In this document: positions 10,166-21,115 of the stretch, one piece after another | Position numbering within the stretch: the stretch's first letter is position 1 | Layout of the letters: every line of letters starts with the position of its first letter | Source of the DNA: Aspidiotus rigidus | Lineage: Eukaryota; Arthropoda; Insecta; Hemiptera; Diaspididae | Assembly: GCA_035079385.1 (NCBI GenBank) | Contig: JAVHKY010000074.1 | Location: 2,089,433 to 2,153,432 of the forward strand | Length of the DNA: 64,000 bases | Reading direction: 5' to 3' | Program-made: the position numbers and the translations under genes | The notes under the pieces: model-generated | The model's database searches: none | Told to the model about the DNA's origin: nothing | The model's input: only the letters and a program-made list of their open reading frames with translations

Positions 10166-10340
10166 TAGAATGATGCTCGGGAATTGGAGATGATCAAGAA
10201 TGAATTATGAGTAGAGGGGTGAGAGATGGTGAGGATATATGTAAGCCTCATTGAGAGAACGATTTATAGAATAAGTTGGAGTTATGAAGAAAGGACTTAA
10301 GCGAAATGATGACTTGTAGGCAGAGGTAAAAATTATTTCA
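10166..10340 (+). repeat. Family F repeat, uninterrupted copy
   Basis: Contains GGAGATGATCAAGAATGAAT followed directly by GAGAGATGGTGAGGATA. The same sequence recurs at 10660-10985, where a PLE terminal repeat splits it. Bases 10341-10655 hold no gene. Confidence 0.6.
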
Positions 10341-10694
10341 TTTTTTTTATTTACATTTAGATTTCTTTTAAATTGACGAGTTACTAAGAGAGTGGGAGCT
10401 CAGTGGGTTTGAAAAGTGAAGATGTGGAAAAAGAAATTTAGTTGTTGGAAGAATTGAAAGATGTTGACAACAAATAGAGAGTCATCTGATAGTGCTTCTA
10501 TGTGATTGTGAGAGATAAGTCAGGAGTTCGGGAGTGAAACTAATTTGGGACAGGAAAAGATATGTTGAATGAGGGAGCTATCAGAATCGCAATGAGAGCA
10601 TGAAAGAAGGATATAAGTGATGAGATGGGTGTGTGTGTGAGTCTAGAACAACCAACATTAAAAGATACTTGAGTATCGGAGATGATCAAGAATG

Positions 10695-10848
10695 AATCGA
10701 TACGTTCTTCTAATTTATGGTTATTCATATTACCAAAAAGAGTGTACACCCGAAGGTGTAGCAAATTATATTGAACCACAAGAGAAACAGCCGCTAAACG
10801 TTTTCGGTTAAACAACCATCATCGGAGCGTAAACGAAAGCGACTCTAT
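10695..10848 (-). mobile_element. Solo Penelope-like terminal repeat (PLE3 family)
   Basis: About 150 bp almost identical to both ends of PLE3 (39223-39340 and 41415-41571). It includes the hammerhead-like motif at 10791-10830 and the CTTCGGGTGTACACTC hairpin. No RT or endonuclease coding sequence accompanies it. Confidence 0.8.
10791..10830 (-). ncRNA. Hammerhead-like motif with palindromic stem III
   Basis: Minus strand: stem I CGCT/AGCG, core CCGATGA (one change from CTGATGA), stem II GGTT/AACC with a GTTT loop, GAA, then the palindrome AACGTT and T before stem I closes. The 40 bases are identical to 39279-39318. Confidence 0.6.
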
Positions 10849-10976
10849 TAGAGAGGCAAGAGATGGTGAGGATGTGTGTATCTTATTGAGAAAACGATTC
10901 ATTGAATAAATTTGAGTACTAGAGTTAAAGTTTAAGCAAAAAACTTGATTGCAGATACAGGTGAAAAGTCGTGTGT

Positions 10977-11010
10977 TGCTTACGCGGCTGCGTAAGCATT
11001 TTTTTTTTTT
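10977..11010 (+). other. Perfect hairpin followed by a 12-T run
   Basis: TGCTTACGC and GCGTAAGCA with a GGCT loop, followed by twelve T. A similar hairpin plus T-run is at 26362-26386. It resembles a transcription terminator, but in a eukaryote this may mark a polymerase III end or an element terminus. Confidence 0.6.
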
Positions 11011-11509
11011 CGTTCTTTATCCTTCTTTGCTTTGGCTCTAAAATTATTCTTCCTCTTTCACGGGGAAGTATTTTGCAGAAATGACTTGACACAACATGTT
11101 CCCCCTCCTCCCTCCCCCAAGCTCGTCATGAGTGATAAAATTGGGAATCATTACTTCGAGAATTGAGGCATTGAGTTTATTTTTAAGTTCATCTTCAAAT
11201 AATGAAATTTTTCGTCCTACAGTTGAAGAAGGTTTCCGGTGCCTTTTCAGCAATGATACAGAGGGAATTGTACTCCAATGGCTGTAGCCGGAGACTACAT
11301 GTTATTCAATCGTAAGGGGTATTTAATGGATTCACTTGTAGCTAATTAATACCAGGAAACTGCATTACTGCCTACTATCGAGTTAGTAATTTTATTAAAA
11401 TGGGATTCAAGTTGGTGATAGTATCACGCACATCATGTATTCGTCTGAGTAATCTACTATAAATTAGTTTCGTCCTCGTGTCAGAAACGATGTCTCTGAT
11501 GAACGGTCA
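11011..11509. other. No supported gene
   Basis: The minus frame 11044-11253 is short and has no recognisable motif. Nothing else stands out. Confidence 0.35.
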
Positions 11510-11830
11510 ATTTTCAGTCTATTCAAGGTCAATATGGTGGGGCTCGATGTGGGTTCAGATCGACGCAACGTCGAACTTCAAAGTTGACATTGTTTATCAG
11601 CAGTCAGCATGATTGTCCCCGCGAGTACAGTAGAAAGTTGAAACAAAAGTAGATGGAAAAATGGTTGCGTGTAATTAATGACAGAGAATCAACGACACAA
11701 TGTGGTTTTTGTAACATCGACGTAAGAGCACTTCAAGAATTGGAGTAGTTTCATCATTATTTCGTCGACGAGGTAGCGCAGCTCTTGTGTCGATATGTTC
11801 CGTGTACGCGATACTGCTTTGTACATAAAA
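11510..11830 (+). repeat. Family E repeat, copy 1
   Basis: Related to 18885-19060. Shared motifs include GGGTTCAGAT, GTAAAAGCACTTCAA-like sequence and TTCTTGTGTCGATA-like sequence. The shared part is about 180 bp with gaps. Confidence 0.55.
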
Positions 11831-14480
11831 CAGAAGGACCGATATTTGAAAATGCGAAAAACTCGAGGTACGAGATACGTTGCTGTAAATTAAAGTCGTT
11901 AATTACATCGCCCGAGTATATTCTGAGCTTGTATGTCTCCATCCGCGGTGTACTTCTATATAACATCATCATCATCATCAAGATTTCAACTCTACACAGA
12001 AGCCGTGATTGAGACTCTCTCAGAATTTAGGGTACACAAGCGTCGTCTAACGAGATCGTTATAAAATATGTAGGAGTGCGAAAAACATTCTTGTTTCGCG
12101 ATGCAAGTCGTAGTGCATTTGACTGGCAGCTCAAACTTCCACTTAGGTTACATAGACCCTCATCACGGTATAGTGGCTCTTTCTTCCTATCCTGTCTTCG
12201 TTTTCTACGGTGAAATACCAACTTGGGATGTGCGAATATAAACCTGCACCGAAACGTATTATAACATTTGCCTTCCCCGAGAAGCGGAATAGCAACAAGC
12301 TCTGCATGCATTGTACGCAAGGTTATAACCTGCCCGAGAAAAGCGTGTACGAATGTATATCTTTACATTAAATAAGATAAATATCGGCGAAGTGTTGCTA
12401 TTTACTGCTTACGCTGCCTTTCGTAAGCGAGCGAGAATTACTTAAATAGTTGTACGTTCGATACGGAACCACAGAAATTTAATTTAACAATCACCAGCGA
12501 ACATAACGATTTAGATATCGAATAAATGCACTGCTGAGGCGAAAAACCCTTATCTTGAGAAAAGCGTTTCACTATTGCGTCTCGAATGCGGGTAATTTTC
12601 ATCTCGCCACTTATTTTCATTGCCTGGCTGGCTGGCTCGTAAAAAGCGCAATGGTAAAATCTCGTCCAGACAAGAATTATGTTGAGACGGAGGAGGAGGA
12701 GGTCATATTCTTTTCTCATCAAGGAGAATAGGCAGGTACAAGGTATACTCATATTCATAAAGTGTCTGGAGAATTGACTTCCTTTTCTCTCCACCCTCAC
12801 ATTTTTTTCTATATTTAACCTGGCTGATGTTTAGACATTTCAGGAAAACGAATGAAATACGTTAAATGCAACTGGAACTACTTTTGTGCACGGCTTGAAT
12901 ACATAGTCCTCTCTCGAAATAGGCTCGCGGATCAGAGTGAAGGAAGAGAGGAAAAAAAGTACATATCGAATTCTGTACGAACGAATGCACACTTGTACTG
13001 GGCAATGGCAGTTCTATAAAGGGTTTCGTACACTCGTATGTTAGTCGGTAAGAAAGGTATTCTAACGTAATAATAAACAAAAAGATGGGGAATAGGTACT
13101 CGCGAACACTTTTGAACTCGGGATACCGACATATATACGCGGTTTCTCATTATATAAATGCATGCTCCAGGATTTTTAGAAAGATCGAAAACAGAGAGGA
13201 GCAGAAAAAAAAGTGTATCCTCAAATAGCGTTTATACGAACTCGTGAGCATGAGATAAGGGTATATTTCTTGCAAGATAGAGAGAGAGAGAGATTTCAGC
13301 TTTAGAAATATATGTAGGAAATAGAAGAAAGAGCAACCGCAACCTTATACATTTTCTATATATAGATTACACTGACTGTTTCAAAGAAGACGTATAAAGC
13401 TAACAGTAATTTTTACGTTTGGCCGGTAAAAAATTCTTTTCCTCATTTTTTTTGTTTTTTGTTTTTATACGATTTGTATACCAACGAACGACTCTTTGGT
13501 AGCATCCATTTATCAGAAAACAAAACAAAAGCGAACAGACGGTTTTTAATATTAATGAAAAATATCGCATACGTTATAGCGTCTTTTGTACCGCCAAAAT
13601 ACCAACGGATTCCGTTCATTCTCTGAACCCTGTAGAACGTCAGATTATGCAACACGAGCGTACACGAAAAATGGGTGTTTTTTTTTTGCTCTCCCTGGTA
13701 AGGTTTACGGCGAAAGCGCGAAGGCGACAGCATAGCTTATAGCGAATGACTCGCTATATTCATAGTGGTAATCGTACATCATTTTTGACGCTTTCCCAAT
13801 GTCAAAACGAACAAAATTATTATATGAAGTATATGTATACGTAGTCATCGCGAGCCAAATATTCGAGCCGATGGACGCGAAAGCAACTTGGAGTATGCAT
13901 TTTTTTTTTGCTCGAAAAATTGTATGTAATACTTTTCACGAATATTCGAGAGGACTCCGGACTTCACACAAAGCTTAGACAATAATCATTTATCAATAAA
14001 AAATAGTGGAGAGAGGAATAAAATCGAGATTCGAATCCCTCAGCATAGAAGTGGCAATTTATAAACGATGCGTTCTATCTGTTGGTATTTTCTGGGCATC
14101 CCGGCCTAATACTTTTTATTTGTAACTTTTTTTTTCTAATATTATTTAATTTACGAGCCACCGAGCTACCAGGGCTATCGTCTCGAGAGAGAAAAAAAAA
14201 GGTTATGAATTATAACGTACACTGCGTGATGAGGCTGAAGATGAGGCAGAAAGTGTGCAGAGGAGAGATAAGTATTATACACAGTTCGACAGAAAAAGTA
14301 ATACGACTGGTATTGTAAAAAGAACAACACGTGGAACGATAATAATTTATTTGAAGGGCTCAATATCTTTGCTTCCAGAGTCAACACGCGATTCGCCTCA
14401 GAGATTCATGTCCTCCATGCCTCTCTGGTAGATTATTTTTAGAATCGCGTTCAATTGCCGCATAAAAGCTGTTTGACATT
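11831..14480. other. Unique intergenic DNA without a supported gene
   Basis: Several short frames exist on both strands (for example 12438-12800 minus and 13443-13733 minus), but none shows splice sites, motifs or typical coding composition. Short AG and ATC runs are present. This stretch has the least repeat content of the first half of the window. Confidence 0.4.
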
Positions 14481-14489
14481 AGTGAAACC

Positions 14490-14790
14490 TATTAAAAAAC
14501 TTGGCCTCTCGTTCGGAAACAAAGAAATATTGGCCCGGGTAAGATCTGGGTAGTACAGGGGGTGGTGCATCACGGTGACATCCATTTTCAGTTGGAAAGT
14601 CAGGAAGATGAATGGCCGCGCAATCCTCTTTCTGATTGTCCATCAACTTGTGAGGAGCGAACCGTGCGCAAACCTCTTTTTTTCCCAGATCCTCGGTGAT
14701 GATGGTGCGACATACCCTGCATCGCATCGATATTAGCCAGTCTTCAACTGAAGCAAAGACGCCCCACTCCCTTTTCGTCATATTCGCTCC
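14490..14790 (-). pseudogene. Possible mariner transposase N-terminal remnant
   Basis: A minus frame of 108 codons contains CRTIITEDLGKKEVCARF and APHKLMDNQKEDCAA. This resembles the linker after the helix-turn-helix region of mariner transposases (LGMxKLCARWVPHxLTxDQK). The remaining sequence on both sides does not align with that family, and no terminal inverted repeats were found. This is therefore a fragment at best, and the similarity rests on about 35 residues. Confidence 0.5.
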
Positions 14791-14872
14791 GTTTATCATC
14801 TTCAACTACCAAAATACATAATATATACTTTGTACAACCAGGAATGCGCAGCTGATCAGTATTGGCTAAAAC

Positions 14873-15499
14873 CAGTGTTTCTCAACCTTTCTTAAATCGT
14901 GGCACATTTCACCAAGAGACGATATTACTGCGGCACAGCATTTCCAGAACTCCAAATTTTTGTGCGTTTTGACATTTTTATGTCTCTTTTGATTTCCTCC
15001 TCCTAATTTCAGAATTTGTGGCCTACAAGATGGCTATAATTATGAGGCCTCATCTCTCTTTCTCTATTCTGCGGTTCCAGGAAACAAGAGCTTTGATCTT
15101 AAGCCGAGACTCAAGACAATTTTGCCAACAATACACGCAAAAGTGTCTGGATATTTCTTTAATTTACTGGAAACCCTCTGGGCTCTTCTAATTTCGAAAT
15201 TTATGAGGAAACACGAAATGCAATCTGTATTAGTTTTTGGCACAGAAAGGTCCTAATTTTTATGACATTGAGTGCAGGTTCGGACTCAAGTTTAAGTGAT
15301 TACGTTTAAACGGAACTGACATCATTAGAAAATTGGAACACATCGGTCAAATAGTGCTTTCGGGTCACTTTTTCGAGTGAAAAATCGGCAATTTTTTTCT
15401 TATATTCATGTTAATTTATATTTTTGATCAAAATTTTGCACACCTGAGGCTGGCTTGCGGCACAGCGATGTGTCGCGGCACACTGGTTAAGGAACACTG
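14873..15499. mobile_element. hAT-type MITE, 627 bp, with 8-bp target duplication
   Basis: The ends are CAGTGTTTCTCAACC and, inverted, CAGTGTTCCTTAACC, continuing into matching GGCACA-type subterminal sequence. The flanks are GCTAAAAC (14865-14872) and GCTTAAAC (15500-15507), an 8-bp duplication with one change. There is no ORF inside. Ends and duplication length fit a non-autonomous hAT element. Confidence 0.85.
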
Positions 15500-16640
15500 G
15501 CTTAAACTTTGGCATTTCGCTGACAGTTGATTCCAATAAATTCATTAGCTGGTTTCTGGCTTTTTCAATATGGGTCCAAATGATGGCTTGAACTTAATCT
15601 TGAGTTTGATTAGAACAATGTAACCAATCATTCAATATTTTCCAACGGCTTTTGGCTGAAAAGCTGATATATCTTGGAAGTTCATCGGCTAGTTTTAATT
15701 TTTCTTTTTTTTCTTAGTTTGTAATTTTTTATTTCATTTGTTTTACTCTTGTGTTCTTTGTATTGTTATCTTTGTATTATGTCTTTTCTAGTCATCTTCT
15801 TTTGTTTGTTGTTGTTTTCTCCTTTTTTTTTGTGTTTTATCTTTTCTTTCCTTTTTTTTTTTCTCTCTTTGTGGAGTGTCGCACAGCAAGCATCAAGGCT
15901 GCTTTACTACTTGCTGAGAAGGTCGAGCGTAATGGTTTTATAGGCCATAGCGAAGAGTAAGGCAGCCAACAAATTCTTATGGACGAACGAGAACCATTAC
16001 GCTCAACCTTCTCAGCGAGTAGTCAGAAATCCGTCCAGAAATACGCCCCTGTATGGCAGGCTAATGAAATTAATTCAGAACACCAGTTTTGTTGATTTCA
16101 CTCCAATCAACAACTTCGGAGATTGGATGATTGTTTCTTCAAATAATTTTGCAGAAAATAAGCACGGAAGTAAGTAAATTTGAAAAATTGATTGAATCCA
16201 TAATTTCATCATTCTTATCGAGAATCGCTAGGAGCTGCTCTCATCGATAATTATCGAACGTTTTCAATTCTTTTGACATGCCTACGGCACAATGTCTTCA
16301 ATGCAAGAAATTCACTTTACAACTGTGGTAACTTGAACACACATGCACAAATCAACACTCTACTACAAATTACGTTTGTCGATATTCCTACAACACCTAC
16401 TCGGCCGGGCGGCCCGGCCATCCGGTTTTGGCGCAACTTTATCTTTCTTTTCATCGTTGTTGCCAAGATTACAAATCTCCAAATATAGGTACCCTCTGTC
16501 GGCTGGCGCTTTTAAAGGTTCGGGAATAATTTCCTCGATCATTTGTGCTTCGTCAACGCCAAGAGAAGCGGTTTCTAGCTGAACGTTTCCCTATTGAACA
16601 TCAGATGAAAGCCGCGATACTTTCATACCCAATATTTATT
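15500..16640. other. No supported gene; contains an inverted repeat
   Basis: T-rich DNA around 15700-15860 gives artefactual frames. A 35-bp inverted repeat with few mismatches lies at 15902-15936 and 15991-16025. The frame at 16273-16488 has no recognisable motif, although the adjacent minus strand may hold further decay of the gene at 16640-17496. Confidence 0.4.
15902..16025. repeat. 35-bp inverted repeat around a 54-bp loop
   Basis: TTGCTGAGAAGGTCGAGCGT on the left pairs with ACGCTCAACCTTCTCAGCGA on the right. It could be the end of a fold-back element or a structured transcript. Confidence 0.6.
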
Positions 16641-17496
16641 GAATTCAAATTGTTGGTAACGTGTTACGCCTCGGAAGACTTTGAAATAATTTTGTAAGTA
16701 CAATGACCAATTGTACCAAAGACGTTCCTCTTATTGTCCAAACAGGTAGGGATCGCCACATTGAATTCACCGGGAAAACTGTTAATGACATCAATCAGGT
16801 CTTCCAAGCAGTCTGCAGAAGCGCGTGGATAAGAATATTTACATATCCAAAAATTGCTTTCATAGCTGGTGTGTCGGAGGCCTCTCCTTGCTTGAGATAT
16901 TTTCTGGTCATCTCTCTATATGCTTCCCATGATGGTATAGTTGCTACCTACACCGTCACTGGGCTGAATTTCATGTGGTCAGCGACCATGAAATTTAGTT
17001 AATCTTGGAATTTAACCCAGTATTCTTTCCATACTGTAAGTACTGGAACGTTGAGTTATTTTTATTTTGACCAATGCAGCTGTCAGCGAATAACATTAAT
17101 GCATCAGAATTATTTTCCATGAGATTATGATGATGTAGCATACTGAGGACTACATTAGCCCCCTGGCCAACTGAATCGGCTTCATCTATAAGATGATTTA
17201 CTAAACCCGAGTCCATTTCCTCGTGATTCTAAAGGCTCCACATTTTCCAGGCGCTTTAAAGTACGCTGATCCTACTTAAAATCAAAGCATAAAACTTTGA
17301 ATTCACGCTCTTCTTCTTCCAGAACAAGTATCTCTTGTTTTTGTGCCACTGATCTCGCGTTATTATAATACTCACGCTGTTTCTGCGCTTCTAAAAAATG
17401 GGCCTGAGAAACCTGTAATGTCTTCTCCTCTTCATAATCACTAGCGTTCATCTTTTTCAGAATAGCTAGCGTGTTCACCCGGCAAGTGTCACACAA
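16640..17496 (-). pseudogene. Decayed DDE-type transposase-like gene
   Basis: Three consecutive minus-strand pieces resemble one widespread invertebrate transposon-associated protein family. The first has MCDTCRVNTLAIL then a Glu/Lys-rich helix and VLCFDF (17272-17496). The second has SVGQGANVVLSMLHHH and FADSCIGQNKNN (16995-17230), where the Asp in A-D-S-C-x-G-Q-N is the likely catalytic position. The third has FMVADHMKFSPVTV (about 16960-17003), matching the family's FMVAGHTKFSP block. Frameshifts lie between the first two pieces, and a stop follows the third. A fragment of the same family is at 37577-37720. The superfamily name cannot be fixed from this alone. Confidence 0.7.
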
Positions 17497-17868
17497 ATCT
17501 TATATTGGCTTTGTTGTAGTGATATACGGACGATGTATACTCCAAATGGAGAGAAAGAAGTGTACCCAATTTTCCTAGAATCTGAGACTTCGACAGTAAA
17601 CTTTCAGACGTAGACGGTAACAAATTGTCTCCGCCTTTCTTCTCAGATTTGCTATTAATTTCTTCTACAGCTTTGGTGTAGAGACAATATTATACTTCTT
17701 TTTTTGTCTTTGATGAGGGTAATTTTACTATGCAGTAATCTTTAAAATTTTCCGCATCTGCATGTGTTGCCGGACAAGTTTGAGTAGTACATGGTATACT
17801 TCTCCTGTTGAGGCTATATGTATTTTTTGGGGATTGAAATGTGTGATTGTTTTGCCATAATATTAATA
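17497..17868. other. No separate gene supported
   Basis: May contain more N-terminal decay of the minus-strand DDE-type gene (a Cys/His-containing frame near 17700-17800), but no motif is clear. Confidence 0.35.
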
Positions 17869-18795
17869 CGAGGTATGTCAAAAAAGTTCCCGGACGATTA
17901 TTTGTAAGCGCCAATTGGCAACACTGGCAAGGAAACCCAATTGAATCTTGTTTTGTTGTTCTATCGATCATCAATATTCAAAATTTCACGTTGATTCATG
18001 GCATAGTTTGTCATAAATTAATTTTTTGGAGGAATGTCCTTGAGGTCCATGCCGATTCCATCTTGATGCCTTCTGTAGGACCCAAATGCTCCCATCCCAT
18101 GGCATCTCATAGTTGGTCAGTTGGGAAGAAGTCCCTACAAGTCAAATCAGGCGAATACAGGGGGTGGTCAAGCACTGGTGTTTGATTTTGGTCAAAAAAA
18201 CCTTTGATACTAAGGGCCGTACCATAGTCCTACACGCCAAAGAACTTTCATGGTTAAACTCATGCATCAAAAATCACAATTACCTAGTCGAACGCTTTTG
18301 TGACTGCCGCTAGTAGCACTAGCAACATTTCTCGACAATTTCCGGCGAGTTTCCGCGTCATACTGTTGACGACAGATGGTGCTCACGCACAAACCGGTTT
18401 AACAGCGTATGCAACAGCTGTTACCGACTCTTGCCCCACCCTGATACGACTGTACGCGTTGTACAACGCTGCACGCTTCTTGGTGGACTCTACAAACACA
18501 GCACATAAGATATTTTTTAGTTTGTCATTTCCTTTTCCAGGTCTTACAAGGAATTTTATGATAATTTATTACTCAACCTTTTTTTTATGCAAAAAAATTG
18601 GCTTGAAATCGGCACGAACCCTGAAGGACACTCCTCTAAAAAATTAATTTATGACGAACTATGCCATAAATCAACGTGAAATTTGAATATTGATGGTCGA
18701 TAGTACAACAAAACAAGATTCAATTGGGTTTCCTTGCCAGTGTTGCTAATTGGCGCATACAAACAATCGTTCGGGAACTTTTTTGACATACCTCA
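17869..18795 (-). mobile_element. Mariner-like element with about 165-bp terminal inverted repeats
   Basis: The element is flanked by TA on both sides (17867-17868 and 18796-18797). Its ends, GAGGTATGTCAAAAAAGTTC on the left and the inverted copy on the right, stay paired for about 165 bp. The interior keeps a trace of the transposase on the minus strand around 18150 (HPLYSPDLTCRDFFP, compare HPPYSPDLAPCDFF). The frame is broken by stops and indels and most of the 1-kb gene is missing, so this is a deleted, non-autonomous derivative. Confidence 0.85.
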
Positions 18796-18884
18796 TACCT
18801 TAACGAGAAGCCTTCACGCGTTTGTTCTGTTTCCATTCTACACTAATTGATTGATGAACTCAACAACTAAACTGAATTTCGACG

Positions 18885-19060
18885 GTAAATTTTCAGGAAG
18901 CTTGATCCGGGTTCAGATTGGCATTGCATTGTTCATCAGGAGGGACAACGAAATTTGCTGTAACATTGATGTAAAAGCACTTCAAAAATTAAAGTAGTTT
19001 CATCCTTATTTTGTCGACAAAGTGGCGAAGTTCTTGTGTCGATACGTTTTTCAATACGAA
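18885..19060 (+). repeat. Family E repeat, copy 2
   Basis: See copy 1 at 11510. GGGTTCAGAT and TTCTTGTGTCGATA are shared. Bases 19061-19475 hold no supported gene. Confidence 0.55.
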
Positions 19061-19479
19061 AATAACATTTGTTGAGATAATTACTGTTTTATAACCTAAA
19101 TCTAGGCCTACACCAATATGTTCTCCACCAAGACGGTCATCGAATACTTCATACTCACGAGTTACACAATCATGATATTCAGTTACAATAGTTTCTGAAC
19201 ATTATTGTCATGATTTTCATTATTAGACATTATTTCTTGAATAGCAGCCTCAATTGTTTCATTGATATTATGTTTATTGATGTTCGCATTTGTAGCGGTT
19301 TTTATTTCTTCTATACTGTTTCTCAATGTCCCTTCGATCTTCATGGTATTTCAAGTGCTTGGGTTTCAGAGTTTGATGAATCCAATTGCTGTGACACTGA
19401 CACCTTACGTGATTGGAGGTAGGTCGAGATAAAGCTCCATTTTATTTTTCTTCATTATTTTAAAGTCATTGTGATATGG

Positions 19480-21115
19480 TGAGAAATAACAGCTTTTTAC
19501 CGAACAGTGAAGCGAGTGTGTTTATCTTCGTTTGCCCGTTCGATGTCATGAGCGGCCTTCGTTTATCGTTGTGTCGAGATAAAAACTTCAACTTTCGCTT
19601 TCCTTTCTGCGTGTATTTCAATCCAGTTTCTTATATCCTACCTCTCCGCGCCTCATTCCTTTTCCTTCCGTCACCTTTTACCTATACTGCCTACCCTTCT
19701 CCTGCTATCTCGGCTATGCGATAAATTTGGCCGACTAGAGGGAGAAAAATGGTTTGTGCTCGCCTCAACGATGGGTTTCGCTTGTCGTTCTGGCGGGAGT
19801 GCGTTTTTCCCTTCGACGGACGACGGGCGTTTCGAAGATATTATTCCGGATCTGAAAAACGTGGCCGCCGAGGCCTGTGTGAATTGTACGTGCTCACCGG
19901 AAATTTTAAATTGATTCGAACGGCACATAAAATTTATATTTTCCAATGTGAAATTTAATCGTAATCGGCGTGCCTCAAGTTGAAATCGGGGACCCCTAAA
20001 TTTTCGGAAAACTTGGAACGGTGATCGTTTTCTGGACTGCTACCGATTTAGCCTTCCCAAATTCGCGTTTCAGACTGTATCGCAATTTCGTGCGTGCGAT
20101 GCAGTATAATTTTTTATCCGGTATCGAGAAAATCACATTTCGAGCCCGCCGTTCTCAGATCAACGTAGGTAAACGAGTGAATTTTTTCGGAAATTTTATC
20201 TGAGTAGCGAGTACGTTCCACCTGCTTTTCCATCTACATCGAATGAAGTTGCACGTGACGAGTATCCGACTGCGAACGATAGCTGTACCATCAACGAAAT
20301 TTCAAGTTTGCTATCTTGCACCTATTTTTATTCCTATCGACTGGTTTACTACAATCCGACTAAATAGACGAATCGTTATCTATTCTAGTCGAAATGTTGG
20401 TTTAGTTTTGAGTAATAAATTGTGTTATATAATGACTCTCGTCAGTAGGTATCGGCTCCTTTATTTCGATTAGCAGATTTTTCGATCGTAGGTCTAGCTA
20501 GACGCTGATTAGCGTCTCAATACGTGATTCGAATGTCGTTCAAGCAGTCTGACGAATAAGTTGTACGTCTCCTCCCTTTCGACCTTTGTTTTTTCTAAAT
20601 TTCTTAAGTAGTCCCATAATCTTCTTCTCTAGGCCCGATTGATTGGATTTCCAATACTCGTTTGTTTTTTTTTTTTATTTTGTATGTTTCTTACACACGT
20701 AGTCAACGCTTTAATTTTTATTCGTAGAAAGGATGATAAATGATAACGACAAACTATTTTTCGTAAGTTTGGAAAGAAGTAGAGCTTTCAACCAGCGACG
20801 ACGATTTCCTTCTTCAGATCTAGCGTTTCTCATAGCCTGAGTGATCTCTAAAAGTGACGCCGAACTGGACTTGTGGTCTAGCCTCGGGGTATCCCCTCCT
20901 TCTGATGAGTACTCACGCTTTCCGACTGAGCTGGCTTTGGGTCCTATCCGGACGGATAGGCTGGGATCAGAGTCTTGAGTATTCTTTGGAGTGGTCGTGG
21001 GTAGTCTGATGGCTATACTATGTGAAAGCTTCACCGGGATAAGCAGGATCATTTGATTTAGCTTGCTGTCTCGATAGGTTACGTTACATGAATGTGGGTA
21101 GCAGGACGAGGCTCT
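19480..21115 (+). mobile_element. Family A repeat, copy 2 (LTR-retrotransposon-like)
   Basis: About 1.6 kb matching 29805-31480 along its length. It begins TGAGAAATA and carries a TATA-like sequence before ATGACTCTCGTCAG near 20430. It ends with GGTAGCAGGACGAGGCTCTA (about 21091). The layout (TG start, internal promoter-like element) suggests an LTR and leader, but no gag, protease, RT or integrase was found. The conserved ORF at 20711-21052 is listed separately. Confidence 0.65.
20711..21052 (-). CDS. Family A conserved ORF, 113 codons, copy 2
   Basis: No function recognised. The frame starts MILLIPVKLSHSIAIRL, is rich in Ser, Arg and Lys, and has a SLLEITQAMRNARSEEG segment followed by a basic LKALLLSKLTKNSL tail. 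The copy at 31057-31401 has the same length within one residue and most positions identical, with both start and stop kept. The plus-strand frame across the same bases carries the same internal TGA codons in both copies, so recent duplication alone could explain the preserved minus frame. It may be antisense to the element's leader. Confidence 0.35.
   Translation of the reverse strand: MILLIPVKLSHSIAIRLPTTTPKNTQDSDPSLSVRIGPKASSVGKREYSSEGGDTPRLDHKSSSASLLEITQAMRNARSEEGNRRRWLKALLLSKLTKNSLSLSFIILSTNKN

Larger units (their letters stand above)
10660..10985 (+). repeat. Family F repeat, copy interrupted by a PLE end
   Basis: The same sequence as 10166-10340, split at GAAGAATGAAT-like sequence near 10695 and resuming at about 10849 with GCAAGAGATGGTGAGGATG. 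Confidence 0.6.

Noticed and set aside
9877..10173. Ser/Phe/Pro-rich plus-strand ORFs
   Set aside because: They read through T- and C-runs antisense to the hAT remnant.
10977..11010. Hairpin plus T-run considered as a bacterial terminator or bacterial insert
   Set aside because: The surrounding sequence is eukaryotic repeat DNA and no bacterial gene is near.
13263..13295. Short AG microsatellite and neighbouring short frames as a promoter
   Set aside because: No core promoter motif with a following coding exon could be identified.
14017..14045. GATTCGAATCC resembling a tRNA T-arm
   Set aside because: The stem has mismatches, and no acceptor, D or anticodon arms could be folded around it.
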